Shown here piece after piece: positions 17,185 to 26,432 of a stretch of 59,973 nt of DNA. The notes below the pieces were generated by a model that saw only the letters and a program-made list of their open reading frames with translations, was not told the DNA's origin and ran no database searches. Positions within the stretch are counted from its first letter, which is position 1. Every line of letters starts with the position of its first letter. The position numbers and the translations under genes are program-made. Source of the DNA: CAISIP01 sp963974265 (GTDB lineage: Bacteria; Pseudomonadota; Gammaproteobacteria; Burkholderiales; Burkholderiaceae_C); assembly GCA_963974265.1 (NCBI GenBank), contig CAXBDR010000002.1, forward strand, positions 1 to 59,973, in the 5' to 3' direction.

Positions 17185-17685
17185 TTATTCCTGAATGGGA
17201 TATTCGGTGCCTTCTACGAATCGGGTCAGCCCGTCAATAAGTTCCTTGCTTGCTTGTGATGTGATTGGTCTAGGCGACAATGAGTACTTGATAGCTAGAT
17301 GAATCTTGCTATCCAACTCTGACTCATCACTGGCAAAATATACTCCTTGCAACGTACTAAGCCATTTCCCAGCCGCGACTTGATGGTCATTGCGAGTTTC
17401 CCGCAATGACCCTTTTCGTGGCATGACGACAATTGGTTTACTGTACTGCATGGCGGTCAAAATCGAGCCCATGCCAGCATGCGCAATTATTAGCTTAGCT
17501 CGCTGGCATGCCTCAGAAAAGGCGCTTGAAGACAAGGATTCGATGGCGTTCAAGTGCAGAGGCTTGAAATGCGTTTTGCCGATCTGGGCTTGAACCTCAA
17601 TGTCTGGGTTACATCCTGCCCAACTGTCAATTGCAGCGACCAATCGATCGAACGGCATTTGCGAGCCAACGGTAAGAAATATCAA
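17185..17685 (-). CDS. Alg13/PssE-like glycosyltransferase subunit
   Basis: Protein of 166 residues matching the catalytic, nucleotide-sugar-binding half of split GT1/GT28-type transferases such as Alg13, PssE or EpsF. It starts with IFLTVGSQMPFDRLV and contains IIAHAGMGSILTAMQYSKP with VVMPR, the usual UDP-sugar binding loop, then NDHQVAAGKWL. It probably acts with the membrane-anchoring subunit encoded just upstream to add a sugar to the lipid-linked repeat. The start is TTG at 17685, overlapping the upstream TGA stop as TTGA, so the two halves are likely co-translated. Confidence 0.85.
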   Translation of the reverse strand: MIFLTVGSQMPFDRLVAAIDSWAGCNPDIEVQAQIGKTHFKPLHLNAIESLSSSAFSEACQRAKLIIAHAGMGSILTAMQYSKPIVVMPRKGSLRETRNDHQVAAGKWLSTLQGVYFASDESELDSKIHLAIKYSLSPRPITSQASKELIDGLTRFVEGTEYPIQE

Positions 17686-18164
17686 ATCACGGCTCCGAGG
17701 AAAGTTGGCCCATCAGGTCGTGCAAGATGTTTCCACTGCGTCAACCATAAGTCAGCATAGGGTCGGACCCTTTCGCCTGACATGGACATGCAATCAATAT
17801 TGGCGATACTATCAATCCAAATTGTTTTGGCGCCAATCAACTTGCCCGCGCGAATGGCCGCAACGCCAGGGGCCGCACCTGTTGTAATAACAATATCCGG
17901 CCTTACCCTAATCACAATCCAGAGAACTTCAAATATCATTCGTGCAAGATCGATCTTGCTCCATCGGGTCGCATCGGTAACTCTAAAAAATCTTGATTTT
18001 GGATCTGTTTGTATTCTGTAATCGGAATGAACAGTCACGTAGCTGGTGTCGTACATGTCCAGGAAACCTCGAAGGCGTAGTAGTTGGACCCAATGCCCTC
18101 CTCCTGACGCAACCGCAAGAATCTTTTTTTTGGATCTCTGTCCATCAGAATTATTTGTAGACAT
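17682..18164 (-). CDS. Alg14/PssD-like glycosyltransferase membrane subunit
   Basis: Protein of 160 residues of the Alg14/PssD type. It has ILAVASGGGHWVQLLRL near residue 15, then IVIRVRPDIVITTGAAPGV and KTIWIDSIANIDCMSMSGE, all hallmarks of the subunit that brings the Alg13-like partner to the membrane. The start at 18164 (MSTNNSDGQ) is an ATG; the longer frame runs into the upstream gene. Base composition is visibly more AT-rich than in the rfb genes. Confidence 0.87.
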   Translation of the reverse strand: MSTNNSDGQRSKKKILAVASGGGHWVQLLRLRGFLDMYDTSYVTVHSDYRIQTDPKSRFFRVTDATRWSKIDLARMIFEVLWIVIRVRPDIVITTGAAPGVAAIRAGKLIGAKTIWIDSIANIDCMSMSGERVRPYADLWLTQWKHLARPDGPTFLGAVI

Positions 18165-18240
18165 GAAAATGCTGATGCCGACCAATTCTCTGTAACTGAA
18201 CGGCGCTGTTAATCTGTGCTCTGGCAGACAAATCCACTCA

Positions 18241-19263
18241 TCACTTCTTAAGCATCTCAATGCTGGCAATTCTGTCTGCTATTCCTTTGGCTTTCACCTG
18301 AACCCATTCGTCGCGAAGTCGGGCGTGAAAGTCTTTCATTTCGGCTGCCAGCCGCAAATGCTCGACTGTCATCCTCTTAATGCCTTCGGCAATGCTGTTC
18401 GAGTCAGTTGAATCAACAAAGACAGTTCCCTCCGGAAACTGGCGCCGCAACGTCATTGTGTCTGACACCAACATCGGCCTTTCCGCACCTACTGCCTCTC
18501 CGCAGACGCTTAGTTGCACCCCTTCTAGACGGGTAAAGGCAATGACAGCATCGCAATTTTGAAGCAACGACTCGAATCGAACTCGTTCCAAAAAGCCTAG
18601 GAAGCGAACGTTAGCCGGGGCTTCTCGTATTAAATTCTGATCACGGCAGTTCCGGGTATTTCCTGTGATCAAGACGCTGACATCCGGCGTAGCGCTGGCG
18701 GCCATAAGTAGTTCGGCGATCGGTTCATCGGCGGCAAACGACGCCGGAAAAACGAACCAAGGACGTTTGCACTCAAGATCTATGGAGTGTTCAGCACCAT
18801 TCAGAAAGCTTGCTGGAGGATCCTCTACAACCATGACCCGGGTTTTGTCAACGCCGAGTTCGACAGCGGTCCTCATGACATCCACATTGTGAGCAATAAT
18901 GATGTCGCATTTCGACAACATAGAGACTCCCAGCGGAACTTTGCTCCAAGGTGGGCGAAACATAGCATTGTGGCAATCGGCAATAATGATTGCGTCATTG
19001 GAAAAGAGTCGTCGATAGATCAACGCAACCCACAATACGGGCACTTGGGGTAATTGCACCCAAACGACCTTTGGTCGTCTGGCCCGCAATGTATACATCA
19101 TTTTCCAGCTGTGCTTTATATATGTGAGAACCTTGGCAAATCTACCTTGACTCCTTCGCACGGGGAAAAACAGGTTCTCAAAACCACAAAGAACAGCCAT
19201 AGATACTTGTCGCCTCTGAAAGGCCGTCCATGCAAAGAACAACTGGCCGGAGTTACCTTTCAT
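18241..19263 (-). CDS. Glycosyltransferase, GT-B fold (group 1-like)
   Basis: Protein of about 340 residues. The N-terminus (GQLFFAWTAFQRRQVSMA) resembles group 1 glycosyltransferases of EPS loci that start with AW.PFQRR. Later features are VVWVQLPQVP, IIIADCHNAMF, IIIAHN and a C-terminal donor-binding region with VRFLGFLERVRFESLLQNCD and AVIAFTRLEGVQLSVCGEAV, which holds an acidic residue where the E(x7)E motif is expected. The sugar and linkage are not predictable. The start was set at ATG 19263 next to an adjoining GTG at 19266; neither has a good ribosome-binding site. It lies 74 bases downstream of the lyase gene. Confidence 0.8.
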   Translation of the reverse strand: MKGNSGQLFFAWTAFQRRQVSMAVLCGFENLFFPVRRSQGRFAKVLTYIKHSWKMMYTLRARRPKVVWVQLPQVPVLWVALIYRRLFSNDAIIIADCHNAMFRPPWSKVPLGVSMLSKCDIIIAHNVDVMRTAVELGVDKTRVMVVEDPPASFLNGAEHSIDLECKRPWFVFPASFAADEPIAELLMAASATPDVSVLITGNTRNCRDQNLIREAPANVRFLGFLERVRFESLLQNCDAVIAFTRLEGVQLSVCGEAVGAERPMLVSDTMTLRRQFPEGTVFVDSTDSNSIAEGIKRMTVEHLRLAAEMKDFHARLRDEWVQVKAKGIADRIASIEMLKK

Positions 19264-19337
19264 CACGCAGGTGATCCATAATCATGAGGCTGTGTTTGCA
19301 ATACCAAATTGCTGCGTTGCCTATTCATTCTTGAACT

Positions 19338-20141
19338 CTAAAACGTCAACTGAAAGTTTGAAAAATCTATATGTGTATCGGACTTGGGAGCCCAGCGATC
19401 GTCTCCACCTCCAAAAAACACATCAAAAAACATCCCGTTAATACGTAGCGTGCTGACCGTTCGCATCAAGATGTCACGCTCTTCGCCCAGGAATTGTGAG
19501 TCGACCCACATACGAACGATACCATCGCTCTTTCCAGGTGTATTCAGTATCACTTCTTGTTTGATCTGATGCCACTGACCAGGTTGGAACTGAAATTCAT
19601 GATCAAACAGGGCAGTCCCATAGCGAACACTTGTTGGCAAGTAGGCGTAGACTTTCCCAAGCCCACCCTTACCCCACATAAGTCTGAAGGAAAACCCATC
19701 TGTACCATCGGGAATTTTTCCACCAGAGTTTCCTTTGCCGCCATATAGGCCAGGTAGTTTTCCACCAAGAACAAAGTCAAACCCGATAGGAAATCGCACC
19801 CAATATGAAAAGGCCGCTCGATCAACGCCAGATGGGAATACGACGCTCTTGAAACCCGCTCCGCCACGTGGTAGGCCTCTATTCTTCATAGTGCCGGGAT
19901 CTATTGCACCTTTCGGGACAAATGCACGAATAAAATTGCCGCTGGATATTTCCATCGGGTGGACACTTATATTTTCGAGGCCCCAGGCGTTTGTGATATT
20001 GGGAAAGCTCTTGATCCCGTTGCGAAGCTGCTTAAACTGCGATTGATCTGTTTGAGCGTGTGCTTCTGGCAAAGCCAATGTGACAAGCGAAATGCAGCAC
20101 CATCCAATGCTTGCCAGCAAGCGACGATATGTAACTGTCAT
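19338..20141 (-). CDS. Secreted polysaccharide lyase, PL14-like
   Basis: Protein of 267 residues with a signal peptide (cleavage likely after AHA, residue 29). The mature part has the beta-jelly-roll pattern of PL14-like alginate/glucuronan lyases: SYWVRFPIGFDFVLGGKLPG, then GGKGNSGG, FSFRLMWGKGGLGKVYAYLP, GQWHQIKQEVILN and IDFSNF at the end. In this fold basic and aromatic residues on the concave face cut uronic-acid polymers by beta-elimination. Its place inside the EPS operon suggests trimming or release of the polymer during export. It lies 12 bases after the GT2 gene. Whether it is a lyase or only a binding protein is not proven. Confidence 0.75.
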   Translation of the reverse strand: MTVTYRRLLASIGWCCISLVTLALPEAHAQTDQSQFKQLRNGIKSFPNITNAWGLENISVHPMEISSGNFIRAFVPKGAIDPGTMKNRGLPRGGAGFKSVVFPSGVDRAAFSYWVRFPIGFDFVLGGKLPGLYGGKGNSGGKIPDGTDGFSFRLMWGKGGLGKVYAYLPTSVRYGTALFDHEFQFQPGQWHQIKQEVILNTPGKSDGIVRMWVDSQFLGEERDILMRTVSTLRINGMFFDVFFGGGDDRWAPKSDTHIDFSNFQLTF

Positions 20142-20153
20142 TCTAATTACCTC

Positions 20154-21170
20154 CTAGAGTGGTACTCCGAGAATTGCCTTCAGGCGAACCGCGAAGCGTT
20201 TGAAGTCGTGTGCCAAGAGTGCACGGGCACCTTGGGCAAGCGTGAATGCAATGGTCGTAAGCAGGAACTGAGGGTAGAACTTGCGGGTGAAGGCGACCCG
20301 GCTGCGGACCAAGTAGTATTCTGAAAGCAAACTGCGTTTGTTGCCAGCGGAGCTTGAGCCAATTGTTCCACCTTCCTTGTGAAATACTACCGCGTCAGGC
20401 GAATATGCGAGTGTGAATCCTGCTCGCTTTGCCCTAGTCGCCCAGTCAATTTCTTCGTAATAGAGAAAATACGACTCATCCATCAGCCCGATCTTGTTCA
20501 AGCATGGACGTGAAATCATCAGGGCTGCACCAAGTATGTAGTCGAGTTGCGATTCGACAAGGGATATTTCGCGAGGTGCTTCGGCTGCCGTGTGGGCACC
20601 TATGTGTTGGCTTCGGCCAATCCACGGTTGATAGCGCGCCCCGCCCAATGCTTGTACTTGGGTTGGCGTATGGTTGTAAATCACGGTGCAGCCACACATG
20701 CCGATGTTGGGCGCTTGTTTGAATCTGGCCACCATGTAGTTGACAGCTCCCGTTGTCAACAATGCGTCGTTGTTAAGCAGGAATGCGTAGTCGAAGTCGC
20801 AGCACTCCTGAAGATAACGCAGTCCAACATTGTTGCCACCGGCAAACCCATAGTTTGCTCCGGTCTGAATGAGCACTAGCGGTATGGTGCCCTCAGAGGT
20901 TGTGAGTTGCCTCTTGTTGTGGGGTGGGTGGAATTGTTGATTGTCCCAGGCAAGACTTTGTAGGGTGACATTGTTGGAGACGGCCCACTGCGTTACGCGC
21001 TCGATGGAGTCATCTCCAGACGCGTTGTCGCACAACACTATGCCAGCCAGTTCGTCGCGCGCTACCGAGTACGCCGATTGAAGGCAGTCTACGGTGTCTT
21101 TACCGTTCCGCCAATTTAGAACAACCAACCAGACCTTATCAATTGACCTCATGGCTTGAGTCGTGCGCAT
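20154..21170 (-). CDS. Glycosyltransferase family 2 (rhamnosyltransferase-like)
   Basis: Protein of 338 residues with a GT-A fold like WbbL/RfbF-type transferases. The N-terminus reads VWLVVLNWRNGKDTVDCL, the donor site has GIVLCDNASGDDS, and GYGFAGGNN-like NYGFAGGNNVGLRY is followed by DYAFLLNNDALLT, in which the Asp pair binds metal and nucleotide. A later DESYFLYYEEIDWATRAKRAG supplies the catalytic base region. Such enzymes often move rhamnose, which fits the rfb genes nearby. It starts five bases after the polymerase-like gene. Confidence 0.88.
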   Translation of the reverse strand: MRTTQAMRSIDKVWLVVLNWRNGKDTVDCLQSAYSVARDELAGIVLCDNASGDDSIERVTQWAVSNNVTLQSLAWDNQQFHPPHNKRQLTTSEGTIPLVLIQTGANYGFAGGNNVGLRYLQECCDFDYAFLLNNDALLTTGAVNYMVARFKQAPNIGMCGCTVIYNHTPTQVQALGGARYQPWIGRSQHIGAHTAAEAPREISLVESQLDYILGAALMISRPCLNKIGLMDESYFLYYEEIDWATRAKRAGFTLAYSPDAVVFHKEGGTIGSSSAGNKRSLLSEYYLVRSRVAFTRKFYPQFLLTTIAFTLAQGARALLAHDFKRFAVRLKAILGVPL

Positions 21171-21175
21171 TCGGC

Positions 21176-22645
21176 CTACAAGCGATTGCGTTCAGTCAGC
21201 GGCGGGGTGCCGGCCAAATGGCGATGCTGTTCAATTAGAAATATTGCCAACGCAATGGACGCAACGCCGTTTGGTGCAAAGAGGTTAGGCTGCGTAAACG
21301 CGGTCAAGACGGTTGTCGTCAAGATGACCCAGAAGGCGGCGAACGAGATCGCTGGATCTCGCTCACCATGTCGTGCTCCGGTCCAACTTCGGCGAAGGAG
21401 GACAAGAACAAGAATGATGGCAGAAGCCAAACCGGGCAACCCTGTCTTGACGGTCACGCGCATGTATGCATTGTGTACGTAGCGCACCTGATCTGGCCAT
21501 GTGCGACTTTCGGCGGAGTCTGGCTTGTACCGACCACCTAGACCAACTCCTAGTATTGGGGCTTCGTATATGCGTTGCAAAGCGAAGTGGTTTTCTTCAG
21601 TTCTGCGGGCGAATGACGAACCGTGCTCAATTTCTGCGCCAACGCTAAGAAGACGGTCGCTGATTGCGTACACGTACTCAGGTTTCACCATGAGCAGTGT
21701 CGATAAGACGACTGCCGTCCCAATGGCGCAGGTAATTGTTAAGCGCGCATAGGCAGCCTTGCGCGAAAAGAATGCCAACAGTCCAACACCCACCAAAAGA
21801 CTGAGCCAAAGACCACGTCCGAATCCAACTAAAACTCCGCCAATGAGAATGGCGCTGAGTAACGCTACGGCAACCGGCTGGCCAATCTGTTCCTTGGCAT
21901 AAGCGGCCAACAGATAGATAAGTGCGCCGGTCATCAAGAACATTCCCGGTGTGGTGCTGCGTAAAACATCGGCAACTCCACCGTCGATGGACCAGAGTTG
22001 GCGCAGTTCCTGTCCGCGACCAAAGATTGTGATTCCCGTGAACGACTGGAACATCACGCCAACGGATAGCACCAAGGCTAACGTCATCAACAGCAACTGG
22101 AACCGCTTCAGTTGTCGCGCGTTCTCGATCGCTAAGCACAACACAGGCAGCAGCAACCAATTGAAATAGGGTCGCGCTTCATTGAAAACATCCTTTGCAG
22201 GAGCCGTCTTATAGGCAAGGGCGATCAGTGCCGACGTAGCTGCAACGAGAATGAATAGACCCAAGGGCATCCAGTAGTGCCGCATCAACTGCAGGCGAAC
22301 GCGTATCGATCCAACGTGCTTAATCAGCAAAAGTAAAAATAGCGATAGTAAGCCGAGATCTTCCGGCCTCAATTGGCCGCCACCAATGGGAAGCGTTGGC
22401 AAAAGTATGTCTGGCAAAACTCCGAAAATCGCGGCAAGTATTCCGACGACTGCCACTTCAGGTGCCAACCACGCAAGTACCGCAAAGACCGGTATGACAA
22501 CCAGTGCCACGATTAGCCACCAGGGCAGCAGGGCAGGCAGTATTCCCGCCACTGCAACAGCAAGCAGGGCAAGAGTGAACAGGACAAATGATCCGACGAC
22601 GGATATTGATCGTCCCTGCAGTCCGCCGTTATTGATTGATCGCAT
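21176..22645 (-). CDS. O-antigen ligase/polymerase-type membrane protein (Wzy_C)
   Basis: Polytopic inner-membrane protein of 489 residues with around a dozen hydrophobic helices. A large central loop carries IYEAPILGVGLGGRYKPD and VRYVHNAYMRVTVKTGLPG, the conserved His/Arg loop of the Wzy_C family. In an EPS locus that also has a flippase and Wzz-like proteins, it most likely polymerises the repeat units at the periplasmic face. The start was put at ATG 22645, preceded by GGGAAG; a TTG lies 12 bases earlier. Confidence 0.85.
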   Translation of the reverse strand: MRSINNGGLQGRSISVVGSFVLFTLALLAVAVAGILPALLPWWLIVALVVIPVFAVLAWLAPEVAVVGILAAIFGVLPDILLPTLPIGGGQLRPEDLGLLSLFLLLLIKHVGSIRVRLQLMRHYWMPLGLFILVAATSALIALAYKTAPAKDVFNEARPYFNWLLLPVLCLAIENARQLKRFQLLLMTLALVLSVGVMFQSFTGITIFGRGQELRQLWSIDGGVADVLRSTTPGMFLMTGALIYLLAAYAKEQIGQPVAVALLSAILIGGVLVGFGRGLWLSLLVGVGLLAFFSRKAAYARLTITCAIGTAVVLSTLLMVKPEYVYAISDRLLSVGAEIEHGSSFARRTEENHFALQRIYEAPILGVGLGGRYKPDSAESRTWPDQVRYVHNAYMRVTVKTGLPGLASAIILVLVLLRRSWTGARHGERDPAISFAAFWVILTTTVLTAFTQPNLFAPNGVASIALAIFLIEQHRHLAGTPPLTERNRL

Positions 22646-22707
22646 ACGGCTTCCCAATGTCCATGCGGTAGCAGACCAGTGCTCGCAACGGCTGGTAATG
22701 GTTCATC

Positions 22708-23928
22708 TCAGAATTTTCCTCTCAAGATTCTCGAAGCAGTGCCGGCAAACGCACGCGTCGATTTTCGAAGACCCAAGCGCATGGTGTTGCTGCCCAGTTT
22801 GAGACCCTTGTATCGGGGCCATTTGCGCAATAGCAGTTTCGCCGCCAAGCCTCGTGACCAGATCTCCAGCTTTCGCCGCCGTTGATAAGGCTGGATTTGA
22901 CCAAGATCCTCGATTTGGAAGGAATCTATCTCGATTGCGCCGGCAGAGCGCGCCTCGCCGATCAAAGCCTGTCCGACGGTCGTCCTCGAGATGACCAGGC
23001 TGCGGCCGTCTGCCTCGGCAAAGTCAGGATACCCATCTTTCCCATACCAGGCATCAGCACAAACCACATCCGCAAACTCGCCGGTGCCGTCCGCACACAT
23101 CTTGCAGCGTGGCTGCAGATATTGATTGAGGATGCTACCCCATGCCGTGTTGTAGTCCATGGTCTGCACCTGCCCGTCATGTGACTGCGCGCGTGCCAGG
23201 CCGGGCCATCCGTCGCCCCTGTATTGGAAACGCTGCACGGTTTCCGGCCTCATGTCGAATCTTTGCAGTATCTGGTGTGTGCCTTTGATACTGGGTGTTC
23301 CTGCGCACATGAACGACAGAAGATAGGGAATTCGCTCCCCCAGTCCCGGATTGGCACGCAGGATGTTTCGAACGGCGGCTACGTCGCATGGTTTACCGAC
23401 GAAGGCAAAGCGTCCGGGACGTGCCAATGCCTGGCCCAGGGCGGCTACAGGAGCCGCTGGAGCGTATCGCGATCCAGCACCGGCCAGCACTTGCGCCGGC
23501 GTCTCGCTGAATACGGCGTCGTTGACCAACGGTGCGTCCGTGGATGCGCGGATGTGAACGACGAACTCCACTTTCTTTGTTTCGAGAAGATGGATCAACA
23601 TCGCAGAAAGGACTCCACCAGACGAGCCTGCGTGTCGGACCTCCGGGTCGGTTGCATGGCCTGCCTTCAACGCGATGATCGGCCCCCATTCGGGCGCGTA
23701 CTGCACGCCGTCATCGAACGTTTGAGCGTGTCGCAGGCCGATGCCGGGGCAAACACGCTGTATGGCTTGCTCTTCGTCCGCCGTCAGCGCCTGCGTTGCC
23801 CTTGGTCGGAGGAATCCTTCCTCATTCATTTGCATGGCGACGGCACCAGGGGACGCGGCAAATACACAGGCACCGCACCCAGAGCACAGGCCGGCTTCCA
23901 CGATCTTGTCCAATGACAGGTCAGCCAT
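22708..23928 (-). CDS. FrhB-domain iron-sulfur protein (coenzyme F420 hydrogenase beta-subunit-like)
   Basis: Protein of 406 residues. An N-terminal GLCSGCGACVF motif is a 4Fe-4S binding signature. Two FrhB-type domains follow, with a Gly-rich GSSGGVLSAML segment, KPCDVAAVRN, and a second Cys group in QPRCKMCADGTGEFADVVCADAWYG that probably binds another cluster and flavin. In cofactor F420 organisms this domain transfers electrons, but such proteins are also common beside polysaccharide pyruvyltransferases in bacteria that lack F420, where the substrate is unknown. The start at ATG 23928 overlaps the pyruvyltransferase stop by eight bases, suggesting a coupled pair. Confidence 0.78.
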   Translation of the reverse strand: MADLSLDKIVEAGLCSGCGACVFAASPGAVAMQMNEEGFLRPRATQALTADEEQAIQRVCPGIGLRHAQTFDDGVQYAPEWGPIIALKAGHATDPEVRHAGSSGGVLSAMLIHLLETKKVEFVVHIRASTDAPLVNDAVFSETPAQVLAGAGSRYAPAAPVAALGQALARPGRFAFVGKPCDVAAVRNILRANPGLGERIPYLLSFMCAGTPSIKGTHQILQRFDMRPETVQRFQYRGDGWPGLARAQSHDGQVQTMDYNTAWGSILNQYLQPRCKMCADGTGEFADVVCADAWYGKDGYPDFAEADGRSLVISRTTVGQALIGEARSAGAIEIDSFQIEDLGQIQPYQRRRKLEIWSRGLAAKLLLRKWPRYKGLKLGSNTMRLGLRKSTRAFAGTASRILRGKF

Positions 23929-25090
23929 ATGCAACTTCCCGAATGATCTTGGATAGCAGCTGCGTGTAGTTGTCGAGCCGGGATCGCGCGATCGATTTGC
24001 CGTTGGACGTGGCGCGTGTCAGGCCTTCGCGATTGTCGAATGCAGCACTGATTCTTGCCACGACCTTTGCTTGGTCGTCCTGGGTGCAATCTGCCACGTG
24101 CGGGTATTCGAGCGTATTGAACAAACCCGTGAACTTGCGGCTGTAGGCCATCGGCACGCACGGGACCTCGGCCGAGAAGGCTGCGATACATGCGTGCATC
24201 CGACCGCCCATGAAGAAGTGGCAACTCGAAATGTAACTTTTGGCCTCCATGGGGCTCGAGAACGGGCCGGCGATGGTCAGGCCGTCACGCTGCGCCGCAA
24301 GCGCTTGCGCTGCGCGGTAGTCATCTTCTGTTTCACGGTCCGTGGTTACTACATGGGGTACCAACACGAGCTCCACGCCGTCGATCCTCTTGAAGTAGTC
24401 GACCAGTTCAAGAAGAGTGGCGCGATAGTCCAGTTTGAGCCCGAACTGGTTCTTGCCGGAGTAACCCCCGGACCACAACAATCCCGAGACATTGATGCCC
24501 ACGCGCGTGCGGCCAGTCGGCGGCATGGTTGGTTGGAACGGCAGTGCGAAAGCCACATCGATCGCCTCATGAAATTCGACCTTCAGGTGCCTGGAGTTGA
24601 AGTAGGCCGTCGACATCGCATCACGCGAACATACTGCGCGCGCGCGCTCCATTGCGCGATCGGCGAACCAGGCTGCAAAAGGACTGCGGAACGGGCCAAG
24701 CGTCTGGGGGCTCAATACAAGTGGTCGGTTGTTGCGACTGGCCAGGTACTTGGTTGCCAGCAAATAGGTCAGGCGCTTCCAACCGTAGATATCCGAGAAA
24801 CTGTCGCCTTCGCCTATGTCGAGCACCAGGTCACACTCCTTCAAGGTTGCATGGAGTTCTGGCGATCTGCCCAGTAGCCGACGCGCGTTGACTTGGCAGA
24901 CTTTGTCGATGCGCGGGTCGGCAATCGCGGCACTGGTGTTGGTCCATCCGATTACGGAAAACTGCAGTCGTACATCAGCCGACTTTGCTGCATCTTCCAG
25001 CAGTTGGATTTGGGAATACGTGAGCGCTCCGACGCCGAGGTTGACGGAATCGATGCTGTGCCAAAGCAGGCCAATTCTTATCGTTTTCAT
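23921..25090 (-). CDS. Polysaccharide pyruvyltransferase family protein
   Basis: Protein of 389 residues of the CsaB/WcaK-like family. It begins IRIGLLWHSIDSVNLGVGAL, matching the N-terminal G/N-rich motif, has LVLDIGEGDSFSDIYG for the first GT-B-like domain, and LVLSPQTLGPF, VCSRDAMS, LVPHVV and FFMGGRMHACIAAFSAEVP in the second, where the Gly-Arg-His cluster binds phosphoenolpyruvate-type substrate. It would attach a pyruvate ketal to a sugar of the EPS repeat, adding negative charge. The gene overlaps the FrhB-type gene downstream. Confidence 0.82.
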   Translation of the reverse strand: MKTIRIGLLWHSIDSVNLGVGALTYSQIQLLEDAAKSADVRLQFSVIGWTNTSAAIADPRIDKVCQVNARRLLGRSPELHATLKECDLVLDIGEGDSFSDIYGWKRLTYLLATKYLASRNNRPLVLSPQTLGPFRSPFAAWFADRAMERARAVCSRDAMSTAYFNSRHLKVEFHEAIDVAFALPFQPTMPPTGRTRVGINVSGLLWSGGYSGKNQFGLKLDYRATLLELVDYFKRIDGVELVLVPHVVTTDRETEDDYRAAQALAAQRDGLTIAGPFSSPMEAKSYISSCHFFMGGRMHACIAAFSAEVPCVPMAYSRKFTGLFNTLEYPHVADCTQDDQAKVVARISAAFDNREGLTRATSNGKSIARSRLDNYTQLLSKIIREVAYG

Positions 25091-25199
25091 GGATTGTCTT
25101 GATAACTTGCCGATGGCAATAATGAGTTGCCACTGGTCGCGGCAGAACGCCTGCCAGGCCAGACGCAGAAATGCACCAGCAGAAGGTCATGCGGGGAGG

Positions 25200-26432
25200 T
25201 CATTGGCTGAGCCTGCGGCTTTTCAGACTACTCCAAAGCACGGCATAGAGCGTGGCCACGATGAGCGTAGACGCGGCGTAGGCCAGCACGAATGTGCGGA
25301 GGTCATACTGGAAAAAATGCACCACCAAAGTCAAGCCAACGAAAGTGGCGAGTCCCACTAATTGACAGATGACCCGGCGAGCCTGGAGGCCAGCAGCCGT
25401 AACGATAACACCTGAGCCTGCGGCAACATACTTCAGTGCGATGAGCAAGCCAAAGAACGGCAGCAGTCCGCCGAGCGCTTCGAACTTTTCACCAAAGAGA
25501 AGGTGGGAAGTGAAATCAGGAGAGACAATCAACGGCGATGCAAAGCAGACCCCAATGATCACCATTGCGAGTCCAGTGCGTATGGCAGCCGTATGAAATT
25601 TGACATCTTGGGTCTTGAATAGACGCGAAAGCCTCGGAATCATGACGTTGCCGACCACGGGTGCCAAAGCGGAAACGCCTTGAACAATCTTTTGTCCGGC
25701 AGAGTAGAGGCCAACAGCCTGTACGCCGTAAATGGCCCGAACCGCGACTACATCCAATTGATTCCAGGAGGTGGTGAGCACTCCATCGATGCCATAGGGC
25801 CAGACCTTGCCAAAGGTAGATGCTGCAGTTTCTTCGCTACCTTGTCGCAGCGACAGACCAGGTAACACCCGATGGAGCGTGACGGCGGCAGCCACCAGAT
25901 AGCAGGCGCGTGAAAGGGCAAATGCCCAGGCAACTGCTGTTGGTGTTCCAATAGTCCACGCAATCCCACATGCAATCAAGAACTGAAGCAAGTTGGACGA
26001 AGTCACGACCATTGTTTCTAGGTCGTACCGACCCAATGCTCTTAGTGGAGCCACAAAGAAGTCAGCAAACGACAAAGCCAGCGCCGCGCACAACAACGGA
26101 ATGACCAAGGTTGGCGGCGCAACGGACGGGCCAAGGATCAAGGTCACGGCAACAGCCAGCGCGACAAAAAACGTCACCAGGCGGCTCTTGGCCCAAAACG
26201 CGTTGCGAATCAATGAGGCGGCGTGCAATGGGGTGGCGCCGACTTCACGCAACAGATATCCGGAGAAACCGAAATCGACGACCAAGGTCAGCAAAGCACT
26301 AGCACTGAAGGCGAATGCGAACAGCCCGAAGTCGACCGGCCCCCAAATCCGGGCCAACAGAACGAACACCACCAAGCCAGTCAACAATCGACTTCCAATG
26401 GAAATGGCTGTGTAGAGAAAGTTCTTTTTCAT
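25200..26432 (-). CDS. Wzx-like polysaccharide flippase
   Basis: Polytopic membrane protein of 410 residues with about 12 hydrophobic helices. The N-terminus (SIGSRLLTGLVVFVLLARIW) and the following GPVDFGLFAFAFS segment are typical of the MOP/MATE flippases of the polysaccharide synthesis family. It would flip undecaprenyl-linked repeat units from the cytoplasm to the periplasm. The only flippase in the locus. The start at ATG 26432 is the natural one. Confidence 0.87.
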   Translation of the reverse strand: MKKNFLYTAISIGSRLLTGLVVFVLLARIWGPVDFGLFAFAFSASALLTLVVDFGFSGYLLREVGATPLHAASLIRNAFWAKSRLVTFFVALAVAVTLILGPSVAPPTLVIPLLCAALALSFADFFVAPLRALGRYDLETMVVTSSNLLQFLIACGIAWTIGTPTAVAWAFALSRACYLVAAAVTLHRVLPGLSLRQGSEETAASTFGKVWPYGIDGVLTTSWNQLDVVAVRAIYGVQAVGLYSAGQKIVQGVSALAPVVGNVMIPRLSRLFKTQDVKFHTAAIRTGLAMVIIGVCFASPLIVSPDFTSHLLFGEKFEALGGLLPFFGLLIALKYVAAGSGVIVTAAGLQARRVICQLVGLATFVGLTLVVHFFQYDLRTFVLAYAASTLIVATLYAVLWSSLKSRRLSQ

